This document shows positions 16,596 to 25,028 of a stretch of DNA of 64,000 nt, piece after piece. The notes under the pieces are model-generated. The model saw only the letters and a list, made by a program, of their open reading frames with translations, was not told the origin of the DNA and searched no databases. How positions within the stretch are numbered: the first letter of the stretch is position 1; each line of letters opens with the position of its first letter. Source of the stretch: Streptomyces sp. CG 926 (GTDB lineage Bacteria; Actinomycetota; Actinomycetes; Streptomycetales; Streptomycetaceae); contig NZ_QGGZ01000020.1 of assembly GCF_003148825.1 (NCBI RefSeq), positions 1-64,000 on the forward strand. The letters run 5' to 3'. The translations under genes and the position numbers were made by a program.

Positions 16596-18136
16596 AGCGG
16601 AAGCTCCTGCTGAACGGCGTTGGTGGGGGCAGGGGTTGAGGCGGGGGCCGGCGGCGGCGCGGCTTCGGCCGCCTTACGGGGCCGACGCGTGCCCCGCTTG
16701 GCCTTGCCACCCTGCGCTTCGCGCTCGGCCCGGATCCGGTCGAGCACGAAAGAGGCGGGCTCGTCGGAGGCGTCCTGCGGGACGAGCTGCCCTGTGAACG
16801 CGCGGTTCAACAAGGCTCCTCGAAGGGCGGCGCGCCTGGCATGCGAGCGCTCTACTGCTCTCGCGGCAGCCTCGATCGCAGTGATCTGCTGCTGCACTTC
16901 CTCGACGATCTGCTTCTGAGTAGCCAATGGAGGTACAGACACGGGCAGAGCGCGAATTGAGCCGATGTTGACGCCCTTCACGGCTACGCCACGGGCATGT
17001 TCCTTCAGGTATCGCTGCGTGAAGCTGCTTTGAAGATAGAGCTGGAGATATTCGGGATCGATCCCTGGAAGCGGCGCAATTCGGGCAACGTCGCGGCTGA
17101 GGTTGGCGCCTTTCAAGCCTGATGGAACGACCGCCGATCGATCATACGAACCACGCACGGCAAGGAGGACGTCACCTGGCTGGATCCGTGCACCCGCGAA
17201 CTGCTCGTCAAGATCCTTGCTCGTCAAGTGCAGTTTCTTCTCGTGAAGAGAGCATCCCTTAAGGTCCTTTACTTCCACGTAGGGAACTGTGCCGCCATGC
17301 TTGACCTTAGGCATCAGAATCCCATAGCGAATGAGTCGGATCGGGTCGGTGAGTGCTTCTAGGCTGTAGACAGCCCAGTTGGTCGGAAATTGCGGAATCT
17401 GGTCCAGATTTGGCGCAGTGGGTTCCTTGTATTTTTTCACCTGCACGGATTCCCAGAATCTACGACGCTGCTTCAGGAAATCCGGAACAACATCGCCGGT
17501 TCCGGTTCTCAGTCTTCCTTCTGTGGCCGTTGTGTGGAGGGAGCGACGCTGCAGCGGGATCAAGGCCTGTGCGTGAACGAGCGAAAGCGATGCTGCATCG
17601 AGGCGGGAGAGGTGGTTTTCGAGAGTTTCGACGATGCGGTGCTGCTCCGCGAGCGGCGGAACCGGCATTTTGACGCTCGCGATGGTTGACTGGTCGATCT
17701 TCGGCATCGAGCCCGCCAGTCCTTTCGCATGCGCCTTGAAGTAATCGCGGACGGTCTTGCTGCTCAGCATTAGGGCGGCAAATTCGGGGGTGATACAGGA
17801 GTTCAACCTCAAGCGAATGAGGAGGTCTGGGTAGATCGCCCAGTTCTCGCGCCCCTTGTAAAGGGCTGAGGTTCCGACAAGGTCGGGTGTGTTCGATCTT
17901 TGGATGAGGATGTCGCCCGGCTTGAGCCACAGGTCGTCTACGCGTTCCGGGTCTGCGCAGGTGACTTTCGTGTACTTCTCGCTGAAGTCATTGAGCGTGA
18001 CAGCAGTCAGGCTGAGGGTCCTGATCCCGTCGGGTTCCGTCGTGATGCGTGCCGAGTGTCCGTTGCGCAATGGTTCGCGCAGCAAATCTCCGAGTTCGGC
18101 TACAGCCCAACCCGCTGGAAGTTCCACGTCACTCAA
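16592..18136 (-). CDS. hsdS: Type I restriction-modification specificity subunit HsdS
   Basis: 514 residues with two target-recognition domains. The first begins LPAGWAVAELGDLL, the second IPQFPTNWAVYSLEALTDPI. Each is followed by a long conserved helix that includes VPPLAEQHRIVETLE and VPPLATQKQIVEEVQ. The tail is Lys/Arg/Ala-rich and ends VQQELPL. The start is TTG, overlapping the hsdR stop by 4 bases. The coding sequence is visibly less GC-rich than the core genes, in keeping with exchange of target domains by transfer. The recognised site cannot be read from sequence. Confidence 0.95.
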   Translation of the reverse strand: MSDVELPAGWAVAELGDLLREPLRNGHSARITTEPDGIRTLSLTAVTLNDFSEKYTKVTCADPERVDDLWLKPGDILIQRSNTPDLVGTSALYKGRENWAIYPDLLIRLRLNSCITPEFAALMLSSKTVRDYFKAHAKGLAGSMPKIDQSTIASVKMPVPPLAEQHRIVETLENHLSRLDAASLSLVHAQALIPLQRRSLHTTATEGRLRTGTGDVVPDFLKQRRRFWESVQVKKYKEPTAPNLDQIPQFPTNWAVYSLEALTDPIRLIRYGILMPKVKHGGTVPYVEVKDLKGCSLHEKKLHLTSKDLDEQFAGARIQPGDVLLAVRGSYDRSAVVPSGLKGANLSRDVARIAPLPGIDPEYLQLYLQSSFTQRYLKEHARGVAVKGVNIGSIRALPVSVPPLATQKQIVEEVQQQITAIEAAARAVERSHARRAALRGALLNRAFTGQLVPQDASDEPASFVLDRIRAEREAQGGKAKRGTRRPRKAAEAAPPPAPASTPAPTNAVQQELPL

Positions 18137-21100
18137 GCCAATTCTCGATTCAACTCACTCAACAGAGACCGCACATCCCGCCCTGGGAACGCGTGCTGGA
18201 ACCCACGCCCCCCGCCCTTCCCCTTGAAGGGCTCCGCGTTGAACTCCTTGGTACTGATGCCGACGTCGCTCGCCACCACGTCCCGTATGGACCGCAGCCA
18301 CCACAACTGCTCCTCCGAGAAGTCCGCCCCGGCCTGCTGCTGCTTCAGCAGCCACACCTCGAAGCGCTCGTCCACCGTCTCACGGTACGGCCGCAGCTCC
18401 TCGTCCACGCCCAGCTCGTACCGGATCAGGGAGATCAGATCCGGGACGCCCGCTTCACGGCCGGGGGAGTGGGCCGTCACGCCCAGGTCCTCGTAGTAGG
18501 TCCAGAGGACCTTCGGGGTCCAGGCGAAGTGCGGGCGGCGGATCTCCAGCGCCAGTTCCTGGAGCGCCGCGTACGTCTCCGCAGGCGAGACAGCCCGCGG
18601 GCTCGTCAGAGCTATGCTCACCGCCGCGATGCGGTCGCGCTCCTCCTTCAGGAGCCGGCTCCAGCGGTCGACCTGTTCCTTCGCCCGCTCCTCGCGCGGG
18701 ATCTCGTTCAGATCCGTCACCGCGACGGGCGTGAACTCGTCGAAGACGTAGTCCTTGTCCCGCCGGATTTCGATGATGTGCCGACGCAGCTCCGGCCGCT
18801 CCGTCAGCGGGGCGATCGCGTTCTCGATCAGCCGCCGGGCCGCCGCCTGGCCGCCCTCGTCCAGCGCGCGCTCCTGCCGGTCCGGATCGACCGCCTTGAC
18901 GATCGCCCCCGCGATCTCGGACAGCGTCCGTCCACCCGCAGCCCGCGTCAGCTGATCGCGCTCCTCCGTCGTCAGCTGCTGGTTGAGGCGGGCCAGACGT
19001 CCCGCCAGGATCTCGGCCTCGTTCGTGCTGATCGACTTCGTACCGGCCTTGTCAAGCAGCTTGGCCAGCGACACCTGGCGCTCACCTGCCGGAACCAGCG
19101 GCCGGGCGTCCACCAGCGGCGAGTCCGTCACACCCACCGCGTCCACCAGCACGAAGCGGCCCTTCCGCACCGACGCGTCCGCGTCCGGCGTGACTTCCTG
19201 GAGCTCCGTCGCGTCGATGGTCCGGGCGCCGCGCCCCTTCATCTGCTCGAAGAGCACCGCGCTGCGCACCTCGCGCAGGAAGATGACGCACTCCAGCGCC
19301 TTCACGTCCGTACCCGTCGCGATCATGTCGACGGTGACGGCGACCCTCATCCGGGGCGAGGTCCGCAGTGCGCGGATCAGCTCGTCCGGGTCCTCGCCGG
19401 CCTGGCGGCTCTTGTACGTGATCTTCTTCGCGAAGTCGTCCCCGCGCCCGAAGATCTCCTTGACCTGGGCCAGGACGTCCTCGGCGTGGTCCTCACCGAC
19501 CGCGAAGATCAGGGTCTTCGGGAGCTCGGTGCGGCCCGGGAACCAGCGCTGCCAGTTGTCCCGGTACGCCGTCAGGACGGCCCGGATCTCGTCCACCGTG
19601 ACCACCGACCGGCCGATCTGCCCGGTCGTGTACGTGAAGTCGTCGTCCAGCTCCTGGTAGCGCTGCCGCCGGGTCTTGCGGTCCTTGATCCGTACCGTCG
19701 TACCCGACTCGATCTTCGCGCCGCCGTTCTCCCGCAGGTCGGTCCGCATGCGTACGACGTCGAAGTCGACGTTCACCCCGTCCGCCACCGCCTGCGGGTA
19801 GGTGTACTCGGAGACCAGGTTGCGGCCGAAGAAGCCGAGGGTCTGGAGCGTGGGGGTGGCGGTCAGGCCGACCAGGTGCGCGTCGAAGTACTCCAAGACG
19901 CCCCGCCACAGGCCGTAGATCGACCGGTGGCACTCGTCCACGATGATCAGGTCGAAGGACTCGATCGGCACATCGGGGTTGTAGGAGACGTCGATCGGCA
20001 GGTCGGTCGCGTACGTGTCCTCGTACGCCTCGCTGTCCGCGGCCTCGTCCGCCTGCTCATCCTCGGCGAGGGCCTCGCCGCGCAGGAGCGAGTACATCTT
20101 CTGGATCGTGCAGATGGTGACCGACGAGGTGTCCTGGAGTCCGGCGGCGCCCAGACGGTCGACGTTGTAGATGTCGGAGAGCTTCCGGCCGTCGTCGGGC
20201 GTCGTGAACTTGCGGAACTCGTCGTAGGCCTGCCGCCCCAGGTTGTTGCGGTCCACAAGGAACAGGATCCGCCGGGCCTTGGCGTGCTTGAGCAGCCGAT
20301 ACGTCTGTGCCACGGCGGTGAAGGTCTTGCCGGCGCCGGTCGCCATCTGGATCAGCGCTCGTGCGCGGTCCTCGCCCAGGGACTTCTCCAGACCGGTGAT
20401 CGCGTCGATCTGGGCGAGGCGCAGGCCGTTGGCCTCCAGCACGGGCAGTTGGCGCAGAGCCGCGCGGAACGTGAGGGCGTCCGGGTTCTCCTCCGCGCGC
20501 CGCATCCACGCGGCCACCGTGTCGGGCCGGTGGAACGAGAAGACCTCGCGGGAGCGGGCGTCGGGGTCGAGGCGATTGATGAAGTACGTCTCGGTGCCAG
20601 TCGTCGCGTACCGGAACGCGAAGGGCTCCGCCTCGCGCCAGACCGCGAGGCGGTGCTCCTTCAGGACTCCGGACGCGTACCGGTCGTTCTGCTCAACGGC
20701 GCTGGACAGGTGGTCGCCCTCGCGCTTGGCCTCCACCACGCCGACGATGTGCCCGCCGACGTACAGGACGTAGTCCGCGCGGCCCGTCGCGAGGGTGAAC
20801 TCGCGGACCGCCACGCCCTGCCCCGCCTCCGGGTTGACCTGGTCGCGGTCCTGCACGACCCAGCCGGACGCGCGCAGCATCCCGTCGATGGCGTCGCGGG
20901 CCTGCACCTCGTTGAGCGGGGCCGGCCGCTGCGCACGGTGGATGATCGCCTCGCGGCGCTTGGCGTCCACCTGCCGGGGCTGCTGACGGGCAGCCTCGTA
21001 CTTCGCCTGCTGAGTGGTGCGCAGCTCATCGATCTGCGAGGTCAGCTGCTCGACGCGGGCCAGCAGCTCGCTCTTGTTCGCGTCGGCGCTGGCGATGAGG

Positions 21101-21693
21101 TGCTCGGCCTCGGCCCGTGCCTTGCGCTCGGCTTCGAGAGCGTCGCTGGACTCGGCGAGCCGGGTCCGGGCCTGGGTGAGCGCCTGGCGGTGGCCGTCGA
21201 GGGCCTCCCGCAGCTCGGCCAGCTCGGCCGGGTCCGTGACCTGTGCGCTGTCACCGGGATCGGTGGGCGGTACGAACTCCGCGACCGTCCGTCGGCCCTC
21301 GATGGCATCGTGGAACCAGAGGCCGAGTTTGTAGCAGACGCGGACAGCGGCCAGAGCCTTCGCCGTGTCGAAGAGGTGGCTGTGCGCGGCCTTGTTCCGG
21401 TCGCGCCGCAACCGGTCGAAGTCGTCACGGATCTCGGGGACCAGCACTCCGGCACGGGTCAGCGCGACCAGCCGGTCGATCTGGCGGTCGCCCTCGACCC
21501 GCATGCCGATGCGGGTGATCAGCTCCTCCGCGAGGACCTCGCCGAACTGTCCTGCCTGCACCAGCGATGAGTTGGGGTGGGTGAATACCGTGGCCTCGGC
21601 CGAGGCGCCGTAAAGAGAGAGCAGAGGCTGGTGCTGGTAGAGGACCCCGAAGTTCGGTGATCCCTTCGCGAAATCGCGAAGCCTGTCGTCCAC
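18133..21693 (-). CDS. hsdR: Type I restriction endonuclease subunit HsdR
   Basis: 1186 residues from GTG 21693, preceded by a CGGGGGGA ribosome site 8 bases away. The N-terminal region looks like DUF4145 (LVQAGQFGEVLAEEL...), followed by a coiled coil of about 100 residues. The nuclease core is ADYVLYVGG...VVEAKREG (PD-(D/E)xK type, about residues 305-325). The SF2 motor has Walker A MATGAGKTFTA (about 449) and the DEAH-like VDECHRS (about 584), plus later helicase motifs. It cuts unmethylated DNA after translocation with HsdM and HsdS. First gene of the leftward operon; it starts 114 bases beyond the tRNA-Arg gene. Confidence 0.93.
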   Translation of the reverse strand: MDDRLRDFAKGSPNFGVLYQHQPLLSLYGASAEATVFTHPNSSLVQAGQFGEVLAEELITRIGMRVEGDRQIDRLVALTRAGVLVPEIRDDFDRLRRDRNKAAHSHLFDTAKALAAVRVCYKLGLWFHDAIEGRRTVAEFVPPTDPGDSAQVTDPAELAELREALDGHRQALTQARTRLAESSDALEAERKARAEAEHLIASADANKSELLARVEQLTSQIDELRTTQQAKYEAARQQPRQVDAKRREAIIHRAQRPAPLNEVQARDAIDGMLRASGWVVQDRDQVNPEAGQGVAVREFTLATGRADYVLYVGGHIVGVVEAKREGDHLSSAVEQNDRYASGVLKEHRLAVWREAEPFAFRYATTGTETYFINRLDPDARSREVFSFHRPDTVAAWMRRAEENPDALTFRAALRQLPVLEANGLRLAQIDAITGLEKSLGEDRARALIQMATGAGKTFTAVAQTYRLLKHAKARRILFLVDRNNLGRQAYDEFRKFTTPDDGRKLSDIYNVDRLGAAGLQDTSSVTICTIQKMYSLLRGEALAEDEQADEAADSEAYEDTYATDLPIDVSYNPDVPIESFDLIIVDECHRSIYGLWRGVLEYFDAHLVGLTATPTLQTLGFFGRNLVSEYTYPQAVADGVNVDFDVVRMRTDLRENGGAKIESGTTVRIKDRKTRRQRYQELDDDFTYTTGQIGRSVVTVDEIRAVLTAYRDNWQRWFPGRTELPKTLIFAVGEDHAEDVLAQVKEIFGRGDDFAKKITYKSRQAGEDPDELIRALRTSPRMRVAVTVDMIATGTDVKALECVIFLREVRSAVLFEQMKGRGARTIDATELQEVTPDADASVRKGRFVLVDAVGVTDSPLVDARPLVPAGERQVSLAKLLDKAGTKSISTNEAEILAGRLARLNQQLTTEERDQLTRAAGGRTLSEIAGAIVKAVDPDRQERALDEGGQAAARRLIENAIAPLTERPELRRHIIEIRRDKDYVFDEFTPVAVTDLNEIPREERAKEQVDRWSRLLKEERDRIAAVSIALTSPRAVSPAETYAALQELALEIRRPHFAWTPKVLWTYYEDLGVTAHSPGREAGVPDLISLIRYELGVDEELRPYRETVDERFEVWLLKQQQAGADFSEEQLWWLRSIRDVVASDVGISTKEFNAEPFKGKGGGRGFQHAFPGRDVRSLLSELNRELA

Positions 21694-21749
21694 GGTGTTG
21701 TCCCCCCGAAAATCTGGTCTGCGGGTATCCACGGTGCGAAACACAAGAA

Positions 21750-21785
21750 GACCCTCCGAACAGCACTGACACTGTTTGGAGGGTC
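21750..21785 (-). terminator. Terminator after tRNA-Arg
   Basis: A 14-base-pair inverted repeat (gaccctccgaacag / ctgtttggagggtc, with one G-U pair on the RNA) has an 8-base loop. On the minus strand it is followed by ttcttgtgttt. It sits just downstream of the tRNA and before hsdR. Confidence 0.8.
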
Positions 21786-21806
21786 TCTCTGGCACTTCCT
21801 GCGAAG

Positions 21807-21878
21807 TGCCCCCGGCAGGATTCGAACCTGCGCACACGGCTCCGGAGGCCGTTGCTCTATCCCCTGAGCTACGGGGGC
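21807..21878 (-). tRNA. tRNA-Arg (anticodon CCG)
   Basis: The minus strand folds into a full cloverleaf. The acceptor stem GCCCCCG pairs with CGGGGGC. The D arm is GCTC...GAGC, the anticodon arm is ACGGC-CTCCGGA-GCCGT with anticodon CCG, and the T arm is GCAGG-TTCGAAT-CCTGC. The discriminator is A, and CCA is not encoded. It lies at the edge of the restriction island. tRNA-Arg genes are frequent integration sites for actinobacterial elements, although no integrase or duplicated att half was found here. Confidence 0.96.
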
Positions 21879-22032
21879 GCGTCGCCTGCGTTGCGGCGAC
21901 GGGTTGAACACTACCAGCTTCCGTGGGGTGATCAGGAACGGGTTTGCGGGGGAGGAGGGGGTGGTTCGCCCGCAGGGGGTGGAAGTGGCGAAAACCCGGA
22001 CGCGGGGGCCCTGGCGGACCTACTCTCGAGTT

Positions 22033-22470
22033 GTGCCAGGCGTCTCGGGCCGGGTGCTTGTTGTCGACGACAACAAGGTCATCCGGCAGCTGATCAAGGT
22101 CAATCTCGAGCTGGAGGGCTTCGAGGTCGTGACCGCGAACGATGGTGTCGAGTGTCTGGACGTCGTGCATCGGGTGTGTCCCGACGCGATCACCCTTGAT
22201 GTGGTCATGCCGCGGCTGGACGGGTTCGGGGCCGCCGCGCAGTTGCGGGCCGATCCGCGGACCAGGGACGTGCCCGTCGCCATCGTCAGCGCCTGTACGC
22301 AGCACGAGGTGGAGGCCGGGATCGCGGCCGGGGTGGATGCCTTCCTCGCGAAGCCGTTCGAGCCCACCGAGCTGGTACGGATCGTGCGCCGGCTGATCGA
22401 GCGCAAGGATCGGAGTGACGGGAGGAAAGGGGCGCCCGCCGGGAGGGGGAGGGGCGGTCCCCACCAGTAG
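22033..22470 (+). CDS. Single-domain response regulator (CheY-like receiver)
   Basis: About 145 residues from GTG 22033; the reading frame is open further upstream, so the start is uncertain. A single receiver domain shows the acidic pair in VLVVDDNKVIRQL, the phosphoacceptor Asp in ITLDVVMPRLDG, the Ser/Thr position in VAIVSA and the Lys in FLAKPFEP. No output domain follows, only a short basic Gly-rich tail. No kinase is adjacent. It precedes the ArgS-like gene by 94 bases. Confidence 0.88.
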   Translation: MPGVSGRVLVVDDNKVIRQLIKVNLELEGFEVVTANDGVECLDVVHRVCPDAITLDVVMPRLDGFGAAAQLRADPRTRDVPVAIVSACTQHEVEAGIAAGVDAFLAKPFEPTELVRIVRRLIERKDRSDGRKGAPAGRGRGGPHQ

Positions 22471-22525
22471 AGCGTCCTCCCCTCGGTTGTCCGGTGTCCG
22501 GCGCTCTGTTCACATGGCGAAACCC

Positions 22526-22565
22526 TTCGACTGATGACGGTGCGTCTCCCCTAGGCTGGGTCCCG
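22526..22565 (+). promoter_or_regulatory. Possible leaderless promoter of the NrtL-type gene
   Basis: A -10-like TAGGCT at 22552-22557 lies 7 bases before the GTG start, and no Shine-Dalgarno is present, so the transcript may begin at the start codon. The best -35-like match, TTCGAC at 22526, is 20 bases away, which is longer than usual, so this is tentative. Confidence 0.35.
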
Positions 22566-23494
22566 TGACCCCCGCCGACCTCTCCCGTTGCGTCGTAAGC
22601 GCCGTGCGCTGCGCCGTCGAGGACGGTGAGCTGGGTGGGATCGTGCCCGCGCGGGTGGTGGTCGAGCGGACCAGGCCCGGTGGGGTCGGGGAGTACGCCA
22701 CCCCCGTCGCCTTCCAGATCGCCAAGGGTGCTGGCCGGCGGCCGGCCGAGGTCGCCGAGGTGTTGGCCCGCCGGTTGGGCGCGGTGGCCGGGATCGAACG
22801 GGTCGACGTCACCGGGGCCGGGTTCCTGAATTTCTCGCTGAGTCCCGTTTCCGCCGCCGAGCTGGTGCGTGACGTGCGCCGACCTGTCGTGATCGAGGCT
22901 CCGGAGGCGGCGTGCCGCGAGCCGCGCGAGCGGCTCCTACGGGCCGCCGTCGCGCGGATCGAGGCCGCTCAGGGGGTCGGACCCGGTCCGGAGCTCGTCG
23001 TCGCGCCGCTCGCCCGCCGTGATGGGGACGTGCTCGCGCGGTACGGGGCCGACGCCGTCGCCTGGGCCGCGCTGACCACCCCCGCGCGCGAGACCCCCGA
23101 GTTCTCCGACGCACTGCTCGTACAGGGGGAGGGCAACGAGCTCTTCCGGGTCCGGTACGCCCACGCCCGCGCCCGTGCCCTCGTACGCAACGCCGATCAG
23201 CTGGGCTTTGGACCGGAGCCGGGCGATGTCGACGCGCCCGCGCTGCTGCGCGCGCTGGCCGATCACCCCCTCGTCCTCGAAGCCGCCGCGCACCACCGCG
23301 CGCCCGAGCGGCTCGCCCGGCACCTCGTCGAGCTCGCCGACGCGCTGCTCGACTTCCAGTACCGCGTCCTGCCCAAGGGTGACGAGAAACCCTCGGCCGC
23401 CCACCGTGCCCGGCTGGCTCTTGCCGAAGCCGCCGGGACGGTGCTGGCCGGCGGCCTGGCCCTGCTCGGCATAGACGCACCGACACGCCTGTGA
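22565..23494 (+). CDS. ArgS-related anticodon-binding protein (NrtL type)
   Basis: 309 residues. Residues 1-95 match the N-terminal additional domain of arginyl-tRNA synthetase (GVGEYATPVAFQIAKGAG, GAGFLNFSLS). Residues about 185-309 match its C-terminal DALR anticodon-binding domain (FRVRYAHARARALVR, HHRAPERLARHLVELAD). The catalytic Rossmann core with HIGH and KMSK signatures is missing, so it cannot aminoacylate. Streptomyces annotations call this NrtL. It follows tRNA-Arg(CCG) and precedes lysA by 19 bases. It may bind tRNA-Arg; the role is unknown. No ribosome site is visible before the GTG. Confidence 0.85.
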   Translation: MTPADLSRCVVSAVRCAVEDGELGGIVPARVVVERTRPGGVGEYATPVAFQIAKGAGRRPAEVAEVLARRLGAVAGIERVDVTGAGFLNFSLSPVSAAELVRDVRRPVVIEAPEAACREPRERLLRAAVARIEAAQGVGPGPELVVAPLARRDGDVLARYGADAVAWAALTTPARETPEFSDALLVQGEGNELFRVRYAHARARALVRNADQLGFGPEPGDVDAPALLRALADHPLVLEAAAHHRAPERLARHLVELADALLDFQYRVLPKGDEKPSAAHRARLALAEAAGTVLAGGLALLGIDAPTRL

Positions 23495-23513
23495 TTCGCG
23501 AAGAGAGATACCG

Positions 23514-24905
23514 ATGAGCCGTTCCGCGCACCCCGCCGGGCCCCGCCACGCCGACGTCCTGCCCGAGGGGCACTACTCCCCGCCGCCGGCCGACCTGAAC
23601 GCGCTCGACGAGAAGGTGTGGTCCCGGACCGTCGAGCGTACGGCCGACGGGGTCGTCTCCGTCGGCGGCATCGAAGTGACCCGGCTCGCCGAGGAGTTCG
23701 GGACGCCCGCCTACTTCCTCGATGAGGAGGACTTCCGGGCGCGCTGCCGGGCCTGGGCGCACGCCTTCGGTCCCGACGCCGACGTCTTCTACGCCGGCAA
23801 GGCGTTCCTCTCCAAGGCCGTCGTGAAGTGGCTGAAGGAAGAAGGGCTGAACGTCGACGTGTGTTCCGGTGGGGAGCTGAGCACCGCCCTCGCCGCCGGG
23901 ATGCCCGCCGCGCGGATCGCCTTCCACGGCAACAACAAGTCCGAGGGCGAGATCCGCCGGGCCGTCGAGGCCGGGGTCGGGCGCATCGTGCTCGACTCCT
24001 TCCAGGAGATCGCCCGCGTCGCGCACATCGCCCGTGAGCTGGGCGTCCGCCAGCCCGTCCAGATCCGCGTGACGGTCGGCGTCGAGGCCCACACCCACGA
24101 GTTCATCGCCACCGCGCACGAGGACCAGAAGTTCGGCATCGCGGTGGCCGACGGGTCGGCCGCCGAGGCCGTGCGCCGGGCGCTCGGGCACGACTCGCTG
24201 GAACTGCTCGGCGTCCACTCCCACATCGGTTCGCAGATCTTCGACATGGCCGGCTTCGAGGTCTCCGCCAAGCGCGTCGTGCGGCTGCTGGCCGACGTAC
24301 GCGACGAGCACGGCGTGGAGCTGCCCGAGATCGACCTCGGCGGTGGCCTCGGTATCGCGTACACCTCGAGCGACGACCCGCGTGAGCCCCACGAGATCGC
24401 CAAGGCCCTGCACGAGATCGTGGCCCGGGAGTGCGAGAGCGCGGGCCTGCGCGCCCCCCGGATCTCCGTGGAGCCCGGCCGCGCCATCGTCGGCCCGACC
24501 GCGTTCACGCTGTACGAGGTGGGGACGATCAAGCCGCTGGAGGGTCTGCGGACCTACGTGAGCGTCGACGGCGGGATGTCCGACAACATCCGCACCGCCC
24601 TGTACGACGCCGAGTACTCCATCTCGCTCGTCTCGCGCACCTCCACCGCCGAGCCCATGCTCGTACGCGTCGTCGGCAAGCACTGCGAGAGCGGCGACAT
24701 CGTCGTGAAGGACGCGTTCCTGCCCGCCGACCTCGCTCCGGGCGACCTCTTGGCCGTGCCGGCGACCGGCGCGTACTGCCGCTCCATGGCCAGCAACTAC
24801 AACCACGCGCTGCGCCCGCCCGTCGTCGCCGTGCGTGACGGACAGGCCCGAGTGATCGTCCGCCGCGAGACGGAGGAAGATCTCCTGCGTCTCGACCTCG
24901 GATGA
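23514..24905 (+). CDS. lysA: Diaminopimelate decarboxylase
   Basis: 463 residues, fold III PLP enzyme that converts meso-diaminopimelate to lysine. Visible elements are the PLP lysine in VFYAGKAFLSKAV, LGVHSHIGSQIF, the phosphate-binding IDLGGGLGIAY, VEPGRAIVG and the catalytic KHCESGDIV near residue 395. A GAAGAGAG sequence precedes the ATG. It lies 19 bases after the NrtL-type gene and is followed by hom, thrC and thrB, so the aspartate-family pathway is clustered here. Confidence 0.96.
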   Translation: MSRSAHPAGPRHADVLPEGHYSPPPADLNALDEKVWSRTVERTADGVVSVGGIEVTRLAEEFGTPAYFLDEEDFRARCRAWAHAFGPDADVFYAGKAFLSKAVVKWLKEEGLNVDVCSGGELSTALAAGMPAARIAFHGNNKSEGEIRRAVEAGVGRIVLDSFQEIARVAHIARELGVRQPVQIRVTVGVEAHTHEFIATAHEDQKFGIAVADGSAAEAVRRALGHDSLELLGVHSHIGSQIFDMAGFEVSAKRVVRLLADVRDEHGVELPEIDLGGGLGIAYTSSDDPREPHEIAKALHEIVARECESAGLRAPRISVEPGRAIVGPTAFTLYEVGTIKPLEGLRTYVSVDGGMSDNIRTALYDAEYSISLVSRTSTAEPMLVRVVGKHCESGDIVVKDAFLPADLAPGDLLAVPATGAYCRSMASNYNHALRPPVVAVRDGQARVIVRRETEEDLLRLDLG

Positions 24906-24915
24906 TGAAATAGGT

Positions 24916-24964
24916 GTCTCACTCAATGGACCGAGGATGGAAACTGCTGTCCATTGAGTGAGAC
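24916..24964. promoter_or_regulatory. Perfect 16-bp inverted repeat between lysA and hom
   Basis: The arm gtctcactcaatggac at 24916-24931 is matched perfectly by its reverse complement at 24949-24964 across a 17-base loop. A second short hairpin (gcgggc aaacc gcccgc) follows at about 24977-24993. There is no T-run, so this could be a terminator for lysA, an attenuator for hom or an operator. Confidence 0.7.
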
Positions 24965-25028
24965 TGGTTCCACCCGGCGGGCAAACCGCCCGCGGGGTAC
25001 TGATGGAAGATCGAAAGGCGTAGGTCGA

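Noticed and set aside
18049..21570. A 1173-codon plus-strand open frame under hsdR
   Set aside because: The composition is Arg/Leu/Asp-rich without motifs, and hsdR on the other strand has all catalytic motifs.
15000..21806. Duplicated tRNA-Arg 3' end (att site) at the far side of the island
   Set aside because: I looked for the ggcaggattcgaacctg segment within the island and did not find a second copy by eye.
21693..22464. N-terminal extension of hsdR through the tRNA gene to 22464
   Set aside because: The open frame would read through tRNA-Arg and its terminator; GTG 21693 with a good ribosome site is the sensible start.
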